Shown one piece after another: positions 8,587 to 18,870 of a stretch of DNA of 64,000 nucleotides. Origin of the DNA: Glaciecola sp964195425. Its GTDB lineage: Bacteria; Pseudomonadota; Gammaproteobacteria; Enterobacterales; Alteromonadaceae. The first letter of the stretch is position 1, and each line of letters starts with the position of its first letter. The stretch covers positions 1-64,000 of the forward strand of contig CAXMOM010000002.1 in the NCBI GenBank assembly GCA_964195425.1. Reading direction: 5' to 3'. The notes beneath the pieces are model-generated. The model saw only the letters and a program-made list of their open reading frames with translations. It made no database searches and was not told the DNA's origin. The translations under genes were made by a program, and so were the position numbers.

Positions 8587-10254
8587 ATGAACAGGCGCGT
8601 TATATATAAGACAGCGTTAGCAAGCGGTATGTTGGTTTTTGCCAACCTTGCAATGGCGGGCGACGTCAAATTAGATACGGGCATAGATGTCGAGTGGGTA
8701 GAGCAAAGAGTTAAGCTGTTAGAAAACGATACGAACATAGATTCGTCGAACCAAATTCTAAAGCCATTTGCACAAGTGGCTTACGTTGGTCGCGATATTA
8801 GAGCTTCATTCGAAGGCACTTACAACTATGTTCACAGACAACTAGATGGCGAAACTTCAACCCAGAATTATCCAGAGCTAAGCTACTCAGCAGATTACGA
8901 TGTAGTTGCAGGTTTATTAAATATAAGTGCAAGGGGTGCACAAAACTACAGGAGCGAAGGTATAAACTCGTTCTTAGTTGATGACTTTCTTTTAAATGGA
9001 GACAACCTAAATAAAACAACCACACAACAAGCCGCAGCAACACTTACCCTACCCAGAGGTAGGTACTTTGGCCTAAATTCATCTGCTTCTTACCGCAAGA
9101 ATAGTTCTGAACGAAATGAAAACAATACCAGCAGTGCAGGAAGTTTATTTGACTCTCAAAGCTACGGTCTTTCATTTTCTGCATTATCAGGAAAAAGAAT
9201 TAGGGGAATCAGATCTAACATAACTGGCAATTTTAACTACGTTCAGCGTAGCAATAATCAAGACTTTGTAAGCCAAAGCCTTAATTTTTCAAACGATATA
9301 AATGTGTATAAGCAACTTGGACTTGCGATTAATGCCTCATATGAAAATAATGAGTTGAAAACTGACGCAGACGAATCTTTTGATGGTTTTCGTGAGTTTT
9401 ATACGATAGGCGCAGGCATTGTATGGCAGTCAGGTGACAATAGGTTTCTAAAAGCATTATTGAATCGATCGTTCACAGAGCCTGTTGGTGGCATTGGAGA
9501 TACTGAAGAAGATAGCTTTATTAGCTATGATGTAAACTGGAGATTTTCAAACCGAACTAGTGTCCGGGGCGGCTTCACAAAGCGATTTTTTGGTGATGCA
9601 GGGAATGTAGATATTACCTATAAACTTCGTAACTGGCGCTCAAGTATTTCTTACAGAGAGTCAGTCAATACGAACTCACAATTAGCAAATAACACTGATG
9701 ATGCATTATTTATTTGCCCAGGTGGCAGTACTAATATTGCGGATTGCACCTTGTCTGATACTTTAAATCCTGAATTGGAAACTGGGGAAACGCTACAACC
9801 TATCGCTGTCCAGAATTTTGATTTAAATGACCGCGTAGTATTGAATAAAAATCTAACTGCACAAACAGCGGTTACCAGAAGGCGAACAACACTTTCATTG
9901 ACGGGCATAAAATCGCAAGTTGAAGAACTCGAATTTGACCGTGTTTTCGACACGGAAAGTATTAAGCTTCAACTATCATTTAATATCAGCGCTAGATCAA
10001 ATTTAAGTCTAGCATATAACTATTCGTCTATTGAAAGTGTTAATTCTGCTGAACGTGAAGACCAAACAACAAGAGAACAATCTGTCAACCTTACAAGGAA
10101 GCTAACAAAACGCTTCTCAGCGTCTATAAGCCTAAGGCACCTTAAAAGAGTAGGAGATCTCAACCGGAACAATGTATCTTTTAGAGGTCTGAATGGACCA
10201 TTAACGGATAAAAGATTAACGTTTAGAGTAAGTTACAATTTTGGCAATGGGTAG
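8587..10254 (+). CDS. XrtA-associated outer-membrane beta-barrel protein
   Basis: About 555 residues with a signal peptide (MNRRVIYKTALASGML, cleavage after AMA) and a long run of alternating hydrophobic/polar strands rich in Tyr, Asn and Ser, ending in an aromatic-containing strand (RLTFRVSYNFGNG), as in outer-membrane barrels. The family is found only next to XrtA polysaccharide genes; its exact role is unknown, perhaps part of the export pore. The frame is open from 8569, but the ATG at 8587 is preceded by a CTGGA ribosome site at good spacing and gives a normal signal peptide, so I prefer it. It ends 90 bases before the convergent ATPase gene. Confidence 0.85.
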   Translation: MNRRVIYKTALASGMLVFANLAMAGDVKLDTGIDVEWVEQRVKLLENDTNIDSSNQILKPFAQVAYVGRDIRASFEGTYNYVHRQLDGETSTQNYPELSYSADYDVVAGLLNISARGAQNYRSEGINSFLVDDFLLNGDNLNKTTTQQAAATLTLPRGRYFGLNSSASYRKNSSERNENNTSSAGSLFDSQSYGLSFSALSGKRIRGIRSNITGNFNYVQRSNNQDFVSQSLNFSNDINVYKQLGLAINASYENNELKTDADESFDGFREFYTIGAGIVWQSGDNRFLKALLNRSFTEPVGGIGDTEEDSFISYDVNWRFSNRTSVRGGFTKRFFGDAGNVDITYKLRNWRSSISYRESVNTNSQLANNTDDALFICPGGSTNIADCTLSDTLNPELETGETLQPIAVQNFDLNDRVVLNKNLTAQTAVTRRRTTLSLTGIKSQVEELEFDRVFDTESIKLQLSFNISARSNLSLAYNYSSIESVNSAEREDQTTREQSVNLTRKLTKRFSASISLRHLKRVGDLNRNNVSFRGLNGPLTDKRLTFRVSYNFGNG

Positions 10255-10341
10255 TAAGGTGGATCACGACAGATAGGAAAAGGAAAATAAATCTAATTGA
10301 ATCCCAGCAAGCATTACCGCCTAGTTTGAGCTGAAAACACC

Positions 10342-11433
10342 TTATTTACCATCATCGCTTTTCAAGCGTACATAAGTCTGATACTTCTTCTTCAACAACT
10401 TATCAATATACTGCGTAAGTTTAACTTTATGCTTTATCGCGTCGTCTAATGCATCTACGAGCTCTTCAAGCATATCTTTGTAATACTCAGCCTCATGCAC
10501 TACGTTACCGTTCTTAGTGATGTGCACAGGTCTTAGTGCATTACTCGCATGCTCGGTGTTACCGTCACCAACGGTCGATTCAGGCTGATTAACGCCGTCG
10601 ATGCCCATACCGTCTTCAGGCAAAAACATCTCAGCCTGTACTTCTTCAATTACTTGAACAACATCGTCTTTACCGAACGTTTGTATTTCTTCTAAAAATC
10701 CATATAGCAACACTCTGTCCATCAGCGTATTTACTTTACGCGGCACACCCGTGGTAAATTTATGAATAGCTTTAAAAGCGTCCTCACTAAAAAAGTCCGT
10801 TCTTGTGGCGCCTGCATGTTCTAATCGATATTTGATATAGGCACAGGTTTCTTCATAGTTTAAAGGCGTTAAATGGCAAGAGGCTACAATACGCTGGCGA
10901 AACTGCTCCATGTTAGGCGCACGTAATATAGGCTGAAGTTCGGCTTGACCGAGTAAAAAGCTTTGTAGTAAAGGCCTACCGTTTTGCTGAAAATTCGACA
11001 ACATGCGTAGTTCTTCAATCGTTTCAAGCGGCAGATTTTGCGCTTCATCCACTAGCAACAAGGCACGTTTACCTGTACTTGCTAGTTGCTCCAAAAATTT
11101 TTGTAAGGCTTCCAGTAAATCAGCTTTGGTTTTACCCGTGGTATCCACTCCAAATTTGGCAGCTACCATTTTCACAATTTCGTCTGGGGAAAGTTTAGGC
11201 GTGACTATTTGCGCGGCAAAAATGTCGGCTTCAATATCGTTCAATAAGCTATTAGCAATGGTCGTTTTACCTGTGCCTATGTCGCCAGTAATAACAATAA
11301 AACCTTCTGCCTGCGACAAACCATATTGCAAATATGACATCGCGCGCTTGTGCAACTTACTAGCAAAGAAAAACGCTGGGTCGGGAGTAAGTTGGAATGG
11401 TTTTGAATTTAAACCGTAATAACTTTCGTACAT
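10342..11433 (-). CDS. XrtA-associated AAA ATPase (ExeA/GspA-like)
   Basis: A 363-residue ATPase. The start MYESYYGLNSKPFQLTPDP is the hallmark of the ExeA/MSHA-type family. Walker A is GDIGTGKTT (50-58) and Walker B is LLLVDEA with Asp129-Glu130; a sensor region (LLGQAELQPILR) follows. Residues after about 270 are low-complexity, and a C-terminal helical segment (EAEYYKDMLEELVDALDDAI) could be a coiled coil. In most XrtA loci this gene is co-directional with the kinase and barrel genes; here it is inverted and faces them. It has its own 187-base upstream region. Confidence 0.9.
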   Translation of the reverse strand: MYESYYGLNSKPFQLTPDPAFFFASKLHKRAMSYLQYGLSQAEGFIVITGDIGTGKTTIANSLLNDIEADIFAAQIVTPKLSPDEIVKMVAAKFGVDTTGKTKADLLEALQKFLEQLASTGKRALLLVDEAQNLPLETIEELRMLSNFQQNGRPLLQSFLLGQAELQPILRAPNMEQFRQRIVASCHLTPLNYEETCAYIKYRLEHAGATRTDFFSEDAFKAIHKFTTGVPRKVNTLMDRVLLYGFLEEIQTFGKDDVVQVIEEVQAEMFLPEDGMGIDGVNQPESTVGDGNTEHASNALRPVHITKNGNVVHEAEYYKDMLEELVDALDDAIKHKVKLTQYIDKLLKKKYQTYVRLKSDDGK

Positions 11434-11620
11434 TTATGGTGTGTCCGTAGCAGTCTAACCAACGCGTATGAATTTACTAAAAAACACGCATACGTCTTGG
11501 AGAGTTATAAAAAAAATCTTTATTTAAAAGGTCGCATAATATACTAAATCGCCTTAAAAAGCATTCGCTTTGCTTAAGAACAGCTTGTGATAATGCGCCT
11601 CAAAATCCCGCTTATCTATG
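11434..11620. promoter_or_regulatory. Gap between hldE end and ATPase start
   Basis: The 187 bases hold the upstream region of the minus-strand ATPase gene and the 3' flank of hldE. I see no strong terminator hairpin and no additional coding frame. Confidence 0.35.
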
Positions 11621-13114
11621 TTATCGTCCGGTACTCACTATTTGTTTAATAATTGCGGTTGTCGACACACCTTCTTCAAATCCAAGGGTCATTACATTGC
11701 CACCATTTGCTATTACTTCTTTACCACCGGCGATGTCTTCAATTTTATAATCACCGCCTTTTACGAGGATGTTGGGCAGCATTTCGCTAATCAAGCGCTG
11801 TGGCGTTTCTTCACTAAACTCAACCACCCAGTCGACCGATGCTAAGCCAGCTAATACCGCCATGCGTCTATTAACATTATTCACCGGCCTGCCCTCACCT
11901 TTTAACGTAGTCACCGAGGCATCGCTATTTACCGCTACGATTAAGCGATCGCCTAAACCAGCAGCTTCACTTAAGTAGCTTACATGTCCCGCATGAAGAA
12001 TATCAAAACAACCATTGGTCATTACTACTCTCTCGCCCTTCGCCTGCGCCTGTTGTACCGCAATAATAAGTTGTTCTTGGTTTAGCACTCCTGCGTCTAT
12101 TGATTTGTGCTTATTAATAGCCAAGGCAATTTCAGTAGTTGTTACGCTAGAAGTACCTAGTTTACCTACGACAACACTCGCTGCATGGTTGGCTAATTGA
12201 CAGGCCAGCTCAACACTTCCACCTGCGCCCAAAGTACATGCCAAGGTAGAAACTACTGTATCTCCAGCGCCGGTAACGTCGTACACTTCACGCGCAAATG
12301 CAGGCAGGTGCAAAGATCTAACTTCGCTTTGCGTGTTATTCATCGAAAACAATGACATTCCTTTTTCAGATCGCGTAAGCAATAAATGTTGTATGTTATT
12401 GCTAATACAGCAAGCTAGCGCGTTATCATGTAACTGCTTTTCATTTACACACGCCCCATGTGCTATTTCAAATTCAGACATATTCGGGGTTATTACCGCT
12501 GCACCTTTATATCGCAAAAAAGATTCACTTTTGGGATCCACAACTACGGGAATACCCGCTTCATTTGCCGCTTCGATTAATGCTTCTACTTCTGAAAGCG
12601 CGCCTTTTGCATAGTCTGAAAGCACCACCACATTAATATTGGCCAGCTGCGCTTTATAACGAGCAAGTAAATCTGATTTATCTACCCCAGCAAACGATTT
12701 TTCAAAATCTAGCCTAATCAACTGTTGGTTGCGGCTAAGAACGCGTAATTTAGTAATAGTGTTATAGCCCGCTACAGGCATAAAATGACAGCTAATGTTA
12801 TGGCCATGCAAGGCGGTTTCGAGCACTTTAGCGCCTTCATCAATACCTACAAAGCCCATCAGAGTAACATTTGCACCTAACATCGCCGCGTTTACCGCCA
12901 CATTGGCCGCACCACCCGCTCGGTCTTCGCATTCATCTATTTTTACTATTGGCACAGGCGCCTCAGGAGAGATACGTTCAGTAGCGCCTAAATAGTATCG
13001 GTCTAGCATAATATCGCCCACTACAAGGAGTTTGGCGTGGCTAAAATTTGGAATATGGCTCACTTTACGCATGTGCATACTTGCCTGACTAGCGGAATTT
13101 TGTGAAGATGTCAT
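11621..13114 (-). CDS. hldE: Bifunctional heptose-7-phosphate kinase / heptose-1-phosphate adenylyltransferase
   Basis: This enzyme makes ADP-heptose for the lipopolysaccharide inner core. The N-terminal ribokinase-type domain shows LLVVGDIMLDRYYLG, the RAGGAANVA motif and the DVTGAGDTV anion hole/catalytic Asp. The C-terminal nucleotidyltransferase shows TNGCFDILHAGHVSYL with the HxGH motif. The frame is open to 13180, but that extension has no counterpart in the family (E. coli HldE is 477 residues). ATG at 13114 follows an AAGG site at a normal distance, and ATG at 13072 (MRKVSHIPNF) would match the family start exactly. Either is possible. The gene diverges from the GIY-YIG gene. Confidence 0.93.
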   Translation of the reverse strand: MTSSQNSASQASMHMRKVSHIPNFSHAKLLVVGDIMLDRYYLGATERISPEAPVPIVKIDECEDRAGGAANVAVNAAMLGANVTLMGFVGIDEGAKVLETALHGHNISCHFMPVAGYNTITKLRVLSRNQQLIRLDFEKSFAGVDKSDLLARYKAQLANINVVVLSDYAKGALSEVEALIEAANEAGIPVVVDPKSESFLRYKGAAVITPNMSEFEIAHGACVNEKQLHDNALACCISNNIQHLLLTRSEKGMSLFSMNNTQSEVRSLHLPAFAREVYDVTGAGDTVVSTLACTLGAGGSVELACQLANHAASVVVGKLGTSSVTTTEIALAINKHKSIDAGVLNQEQLIIAVQQAQAKGERVVMTNGCFDILHAGHVSYLSEAAGLGDRLIVAVNSDASVTTLKGEGRPVNNVNRRMAVLAGLASVDWVVEFSEETPQRLISEMLPNILVKGGDYKIEDIAGGKEVIANGGNVMTLGFEEGVSTTAIIKQIVSTGR

Positions 13115-13139
13115 ATAGACCTTATATTCAGTAAACAAA

Positions 13140-13502
13140 ATGCAAAATAACAATAGAAGTATACCGTGCCCGTCACGCAATCACCAAAAATCAGCGGCAA
13201 CTATTAAGAATCAAAAATCTTGGTATTTATATGTACTTGAAACCAAATATAAGCATTTGTATACAGGAATAAGCCTTGACTGGCAGCGCAGGTTTGAAGA
13301 ACACAGCAGCAACAGTCCTAAATGCGCGAAAGCCCTAAAAGGCAAAGGGCCTCTCACATTACAATATTGCATAGAATTACCTGACCAACGCACCGCTATG
13401 CAAGCTGAAATTTGGCTTAAAAAACAATCTAAAGCAAGCAAACTTGCCATAATTGCGCACAAAAAAGACTTACCTTTTACGCATTCAATAATTACAAGCT
13501 GA
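13140..13502 (+). CDS. GIY-YIG nuclease-domain protein (YhbQ-like)
   Basis: A 120-residue protein of the small UPF0213/YhbQ class. The GIY-YIG core appears as YLYVLETKYKHLYTGI (about 29-44), followed by the conserved arginine in QRRFEEH and a glutamate in MQAEIWLKKQSKASK. These small proteins are thought to act on structured or damaged DNA, but the cellular role is not settled. The start lies 25 bases from the preferred hldE start on the other strand, so the two genes share a compact divergent promoter. The first 25 residues before the domain are poorly conserved in character and a later start is conceivable. Confidence 0.82.
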   Translation: MQNNNRSIPCPSRNHQKSAATIKNQKSWYLYVLETKYKHLYTGISLDWQRRFEEHSSNSPKCAKALKGKGPLTLQYCIELPDQRTAMQAEIWLKKQSKASKLAIIAHKKDLPFTHSIITS

Positions 13503-13582
13503 GATCTTTTAGAATTTATGATGACGGTCTCGCGCTGAAAGCCCAAATAGTAGACTATTTCAACATGCCTACAATAATTACT

Positions 13583-14485
13583 CTACGAAAATACATTATG
13601 AAACAACAGCGCAATCCCTATAGATGATGCCGCTTCAACACTCGCAATTCCAATGTTATGTTGCAGTGCGACCTCCCTACGCCAGCTTACCCCAACCATT
13701 ACAATACGCTTGGTAATATTGGCCAACACCATTAAGGAAAACGCAAAAGCTAAGCCTACTATTAACCAGCCCGTAATATTACTCACATAAGCAGCAGGTG
13801 AATATATTAACACTTTACTGGCTGTAGAAACCGCAATTGCGATACCAATTAAATTACCGCCATGTTGTATTGCAAGCGCAAGTTGGCCATTGCATAAGGT
13901 TTTTTGAAAAGAGCTGTTTTGATTGTTTTTGGCAAAAATATACTCGTAAACTCTAGTGGCAAATAGCAACACCGTTAGCACAACTAACACGCCTGAAAAC
14001 ACCGCGATAAAGGCGTTCATGTCAATTCCAACTGACCATTCAATAATACTCTTGATGATAATAGCACTGGCAATTGACGCACATGCATCTACCAGCGCAA
14101 CTGATACGTTTTTATCTTGTATCATTTGGTTTTTATCGAGCCTGTTATGCACTAATTTATCGCGAGCGTAACGGCCAATTTTCACCAATAAAATTCCTAA
14201 GCCACCAAACATCAGCATACCCATTGCGGCGGCCTCAAAACCCATGCCGATATAACGCCCCACCACTGCCGAAAGAACAATAGCAAGCGACACAATGCGC
14301 CCAGCTAAACTTATCCCAAAGGCAAAATTATCTCTTTCCCCAAGCTCTTGCCTAACACTTATTTTGCTAAACAAGCCAGACAGCCAACGAATAACGACCA
14401 GCATAACTATGGCAATAACAATATCTATTACCAAATAAATGCCTAAATTGTTTGAAATAGGAACAAGGTTAATGAGCTGATCCAT
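13583..14485 (-). CDS. DUF350 family inner-membrane protein
   Basis: About 300 residues with roughly eight membrane segments arranged as two similar halves, each matching the DUF350 (YjfL) pattern: the first half around FAFGISLAGRIVSLAIVLSAVVG and the second around LALAIQHGGNLIGIAIAVS. The function is unknown. Some relatives sit in phage-shock-like membrane stress operons, but no such partner is present here. It stands alone between the GIY-YIG gene and glnE, with a 137-base divergent gap to glnE. Confidence 0.75.
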   Translation of the reverse strand: MDQLINLVPISNNLGIYLVIDIVIAIVMLVVIRWLSGLFSKISVRQELGERDNFAFGISLAGRIVSLAIVLSAVVGRYIGMGFEAAAMGMLMFGGLGILLVKIGRYARDKLVHNRLDKNQMIQDKNVSVALVDACASIASAIIIKSIIEWSVGIDMNAFIAVFSGVLVVLTVLLFATRVYEYIFAKNNQNSSFQKTLCNGQLALAIQHGGNLIGIAIAVSTASKVLIYSPAAYVSNITGWLIVGLAFAFSLMVLANITKRIVMVGVSWRREVALQHNIGIASVEAASSIGIALLFHNVFS

Positions 14486-14622
14486 AGTTTACTACCCTAT
14501 TAATGAATATCTATATTATGATGTATGACGAAGGTGACACTAGAGTACAGATCAACCACTCTTTTGTATTATTAGCTTACACTATTCACGCTCTATTAAC
14601 TCAATGAAGTGAAATAAAACCT

Positions 14623-17600
14623 GTGGAAAAACAAATACAACTAGGCCAACTCGACTTCGAACAACTCACTCATAAGTTCGATGATCTTGCATTACCTACT
14701 GAGCTACTAGCCCTTTATGAGCAAAAAATAGTGCTATCTTTTGCCTATAGCGGCTTTATTAAAAAAGTAGCCTTGCAATACCCTCAATCTTTTTCAGAAG
14801 CGTTAAGTAGAATTGATTACGCTTATAAAACATTAAATAATCAAGACGGCTTACTCAACATTTCTTATTATGAAAGTGACCACACAAAGTTAAGTGAACA
14901 ATTAACAGCACTTGCACAAACTGCCATAACACCCCAAGCATTAGAACTTCAAGCAGGCGCTATAGTGCGTCAATTTCGTCATATTCACATGTTAGAAATT
15001 GCATATTTTGATATACATAAGTTACAAACTATTGAAACCTCTCTGCTGGCAGTTTCACAATTAGCCAACAGCATTATTAATGCCGCCAACACCTGTTTGC
15101 ATGAAGCAATGTGCAAACGCTATGGCTCACCTGAAAATACCCAACCGTTATTAATTATGGCGATGGGCAAACTAGGCGGGAATGAGTTAAACTTTTCATC
15201 TGACATTGACCTTATTTTCACCTACCCAGAACAAGGGGAAACCCAAGGCCAAGTAGGCGCTAAGAAATCAATAGAGCACCAAGTGTTTTTTACGCGATTG
15301 GCGCAAAAGCTCATTACTATGCTAGACCAAATCACTCAAGATGGTTTCGCCTACAGAGTAGATATGCGCTTAAGGCCCATGGGAGAAAGTGGGCCCTTGG
15401 TGCTGCCGTTCAGCGCTTTAGAGGGCTATTACCAAGAACAAGGCCGACAGTGGGAACGCTTTGCAATGCAAAAAATGCGTATTGTAAACGAAACCCCCTA
15501 TAACCAATCCCTCTACGATATTATTAAGCCTTTTGTTTACCGAAAATACATCGACTTCACCACCATTGAATCGATTCGCGAAATGAAAGAGCTAATAGGA
15601 AAAGAAGTACGTAGAAGACAAATTAGCCACAATATCAAACTGGGTCAAGGCGGCATTCGAGAAGTTGAATTTTTCATACAAAGCCTGCAGTTAGTCCACG
15701 CAGGTAGGCACGCTGATTGTCAACTCACGTCTATTTTAAGGTCTATGCAAGCATTGCAAACTGCGCAGCTTACAGGCAATGTTAATATGCTGCAGCTAAA
15801 AAGTGACTATTTGTACTTACGCCAAGTTGAACACTATTTGCAAATATTTAACGACGAGCAAACACAAACCCTTCCGTTTTTAGATAATAAAACTGGTGAA
15901 GCAATCGCACTTGTAAATCAAAAAAGGCTAAGCACCTTGTTAGATGATGCTAATTATGCGCAATCAAACGCAAATATTAACGAATGTATGGTCCGTATTC
16001 ACGAGGTTTTCAAAAGTATCGTAAAAGACGCCAACAAATCACAAACGCTGAACGATAGCAGCGTTGATGATAGCGACAAAAACGGCCGTTCCACTCATAC
16101 AAAGCAAAACATCAAAATAACAAGTGCCCTAGACGATATTTGGCAGCTATCCCTGCAAAAATCAGAAGCCATTGAAGCGCTAGAAAAAAGCCTAAGTGAA
16201 GATACTGCCGAAACGTTTATTGATTATATTTTGAAGTTTAAAAAGAAAACTGAGCGAGCTGGCGTAAGCCCTCGTGCGCTAAAATCTATCAACAAACTTA
16301 TGCCGCTGTTATTAAGTGAAATAGTTATTATTGAAGGCGAATTCGACGATGATGTATTTATCGATCAAGCTCAGGGCATATTTGATATTTTGCAGACCAT
16401 TTGCGGGAGAGTTACTTATATAGATTTATTGCTCGAACACCCTGAAGTGCGTCACCGACTGCTACATTTATGTAAAAAGAGCCTGTGGGTTGCTCAACAA
16501 ATTGCCCAGTACCCTATTTTGCTCGATGAACTACTACACCCCTTGTACCTAGACAAAAACGAACTCTCCTTAACGCAATGGAAAGCCCAATGCGCCGATC
16601 AACTTCGTCAATTTATGCTTCGCGTCGATATTCAGGACGAAGAACAAACTATGGATCGATTGCGCGAATTTAAGCACACTAGCCAATTGCGCATTGCAGC
16701 AGCTGATATATCAGGCACCTTAGCCATTAATCAGGTTAGCGATAAACTTACCCTGTTAGCAGAAGTCATTATGCAGCAAGTGATTGATTTAGCGTGGCAG
16801 CAAATTGTAAGTTTATTTGGGCAACCCACCCTGCCTGCAGCCGATACTAATAGCCATGATCATAACAAACAGATCGCACTTGTCGCATATGGCAAATTTG
16901 GTGGCATAGAGTTAAGTTATGGTTCAGACCTCGACGTGGTGTTTTTACATAATGCCGATTTATCGCTTAATACCGACACCACCGGCAGTCGCAAACAATT
17001 ATCAAACCAAGAGTTTTATATAAAGCTGGTTCAACGAATTTGCCACATCTGCACCACCAAAACATATAACGGTATTTTATACGACATAGATCTTCGTTTG
17101 AGGCCCTCAGGTAATTCTGGATTGTTAGTAAGCCATATAGACACATTCTTACATTATCAGGAATCGACCGCATGGACATGGGAACATCAAGCACTAGTAA
17201 GAAGCCGTGTGGTAGTGAGCAATCCTTCTTTGGCGCTTCAATTTAAGGAAGTGCGCCAAACTATTCTGTGCAAAACTCGCAACTCAAACGAACTTAAGCA
17301 ACAAGTGCTAGAAATGCGAGAAAAAATGCGCAGTCATTTAGAAACAAAGTTGCCTAACCAAGTGGATATCAAACAAACAAAAGGCGGCATAGTAGATGTT
17401 GAATTTATGGTGCAATATTGGATTTTAGCGAATGCCCATAAGCATCCTGAAATTACAAAATGGTCTGATAATTTACGTTTACTCGACGCCCTGTTAGCAA
17501 TTGACACCATTGATAACATAGACCAGCAGAAGCTTACCAGCGCATATTTAACATTGCGCCACGCCACGCACCGAATTCAACTTGCCAATAGAAAGCTAGC

Positions 17601-17682
17601 GCGCGGTGGAAACAAACTGAGTAAAAAACTAATGAAAGGCTTTGAAGATGTTCAACATGCATTTAATAAGCTGTTTGGATAA
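14623..17682 (+). CDS. glnE: Glutamine synthetase adenylyltransferase / adenylyl-removing enzyme
   Basis: This 1019-residue protein controls glutamine synthetase by adding and removing AMP, responding to PII. It contains two nucleotidyltransferase domains: the N-terminal de-adenylylation domain with GGNELNFSSDIDL (Asp194, Asp196) and the C-terminal adenylylation domain with GGIELSYGSDLD (Asp769, Asp771). A helical linker lies between; a Ser/Asp/Asn-rich stretch at about 470-490 looks like a lineage-specific loop. The start codon is GTG (VEKQIQLG). Length fits the family (E. coli 946) with a modest insertion. It is monocistronic and ends 87 bases before the convergent regulator gene. Confidence 0.96.
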   Translation: MEKQIQLGQLDFEQLTHKFDDLALPTELLALYEQKIVLSFAYSGFIKKVALQYPQSFSEALSRIDYAYKTLNNQDGLLNISYYESDHTKLSEQLTALAQTAITPQALELQAGAIVRQFRHIHMLEIAYFDIHKLQTIETSLLAVSQLANSIINAANTCLHEAMCKRYGSPENTQPLLIMAMGKLGGNELNFSSDIDLIFTYPEQGETQGQVGAKKSIEHQVFFTRLAQKLITMLDQITQDGFAYRVDMRLRPMGESGPLVLPFSALEGYYQEQGRQWERFAMQKMRIVNETPYNQSLYDIIKPFVYRKYIDFTTIESIREMKELIGKEVRRRQISHNIKLGQGGIREVEFFIQSLQLVHAGRHADCQLTSILRSMQALQTAQLTGNVNMLQLKSDYLYLRQVEHYLQIFNDEQTQTLPFLDNKTGEAIALVNQKRLSTLLDDANYAQSNANINECMVRIHEVFKSIVKDANKSQTLNDSSVDDSDKNGRSTHTKQNIKITSALDDIWQLSLQKSEAIEALEKSLSEDTAETFIDYILKFKKKTERAGVSPRALKSINKLMPLLLSEIVIIEGEFDDDVFIDQAQGIFDILQTICGRVTYIDLLLEHPEVRHRLLHLCKKSLWVAQQIAQYPILLDELLHPLYLDKNELSLTQWKAQCADQLRQFMLRVDIQDEEQTMDRLREFKHTSQLRIAAADISGTLAINQVSDKLTLLAEVIMQQVIDLAWQQIVSLFGQPTLPAADTNSHDHNKQIALVAYGKFGGIELSYGSDLDVVFLHNADLSLNTDTTGSRKQLSNQEFYIKLVQRICHICTTKTYNGILYDIDLRLRPSGNSGLLVSHIDTFLHYQESTAWTWEHQALVRSRVVVSNPSLALQFKEVRQTILCKTRNSNELKQQVLEMREKMRSHLETKLPNQVDIKQTKGGIVDVEFMVQYWILANAHKHPEITKWSDNLRLLDALLAIDTIDNIDQQKLTSAYLTLRHATHRIQLANRKLARGGNKLSKKLMKGFEDVQHAFNKLFG

Positions 17683-17769
17683 AGCCATGAAGTCTTATTC
17701 AGCAATCTATAACAAATTATGTTCAGTTTCCGACGCTAGTGGCAACAGTACTCTCATAGTTCAGCCCTA

Positions 17770-18870
17770 TTAATCCACAGAAAGGGCTTTCATTTCACCG
17801 CTTGGAGTTTTGGCCTGTTGCCGATATTCACTAGGCGTGCAGCCGCACATAGATTTGAACACCCGATTAAAAGATACAATTGATGAAAAGCCGCTCTCTA
17901 AGGCTATAACCAATATAGTCCAGCGCTTATTTGCAGAGTTTACCAGCAAGGTTTTTGCATGGTCGATACGAAGTTCATTAATGTACTGGTTGAAGTTTTC
18001 TGCTTTGAAATACAAGCGAATGATTCTACTTATACGATATTCAGATACATCAAGCTTATACGCAACATCCTTCATTTTCAGGCTGCTTTGCAAAAAGCCT
18101 TCTTCCATTTCAACAAACGTTTTAATGCCGTCTATAAGTTCTTTTGCTTCGCAGTCGGGCGCTTGCAAAGCGAACAGTTCATCAACACATTTATCAAGGT
18201 TGGAGTGCTCTTTACTTTCAATATGTTGCCACAGCAATATAACTTGTGTAGTACAAAGAATTGAAATCGCAGAAATAGCGGTAAACCAGGGAAACAAAGT
18301 ATTAAACTGGGTTTTGCTAAGGAAAACCTGCGCCACAAACATACACATAAAAACAGCCGAGCCAAAGACAAACATAAAGATGGTACGCTGATGTTTGGCC
18401 GACCCAGAAGTATGTGAATACCCTCGTAAAGCTTCCCAAAATGTGAGGGTTAATATTGTAGACGACAAAAATTGAGTAAGCGTTGAAACTGCATTTGCAA
18501 ACACATCTATAAAGCTTGAGGGCTGTTGTGATAATTCGCTTGTCATTTGTAACATTTGACTACACATAATCAATATAGCAATAGCGGCGGCTACTGCCAC
18601 ATGACGACTTTCAATTGCGTTACTATGACGGAACAAACCTCTTGAAACCAACCAAAATGCATTGCACGTTGCGCATGTTCCAAGCCCAATAAGGTAATGA
18701 TAGGGGTTTAATATATCTGCGCCAATTTGTTTTGCCGCTACCATAGCCATGGACCCGCAAAATATTGCAAAAACTAAATGCACCCCTCGCTTTTTCTTTA
18801 CCAATAACTGCGCGACCAAAAATAAGATACTTAAGGTGAGTAGGATAAGGTAAATATATCTTACGTCCAT
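17770..18870 (-). CDS. Membrane-bound AraC-family regulator
   Basis: A 366-residue protein with about seven membrane segments in residues 1-225, then a linker and a C-terminal AraC-type DNA-binding domain (about 260-355: LKMKDVAYKLDVSEYRISRIIRLYF and the second helix-turn-helix LVIALESGFSSIVSFNRVFKSMCGCTPSEYR). This layout suggests direct sensing of a membrane or periplasmic signal. It faces the DUF2306 gene across a 192-base gap that holds two clear palindromes, so that gene is the likely target. The ligand is unknown. Confidence 0.87.
   Translation of the reverse strand: MDVRYIYLILLTLSILFLVAQLLVKKKRGVHLVFAIFCGSMAMVAAKQIGADILNPYHYLIGLGTCATCNAFWLVSRGLFRHSNAIESRHVAVAAAIAILIMCSQMLQMTSELSQQPSSFIDVFANAVSTLTQFLSSTILTLTFWEALRGYSHTSGSAKHQRTIFMFVFGSAVFMCMFVAQVFLSKTQFNTLFPWFTAISAISILCTTQVILLWQHIESKEHSNLDKCVDELFALQAPDCEAKELIDGIKTFVEMEEGFLQSSLKMKDVAYKLDVSEYRISRIIRLYFKAENFNQYINELRIDHAKTLLVNSANKRWTILVIALESGFSSIVSFNRVFKSMCGCTPSEYRQQAKTPSGEMKALSVD

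Noticed and set aside
13073..13180. N-terminal extension of hldE to 13180
   Set aside because: The added residues (LLLLFCILF) are hydrophobic and foreign to the family and overlap the divergent gene; starts at 13114 or 13072 fit family length.
17810..18391. Plus-strand frame of 193 codons
   Set aside because: Antisense to the AraC-type regulator; the real gene has two helix-turn-helix motifs and membrane segments.
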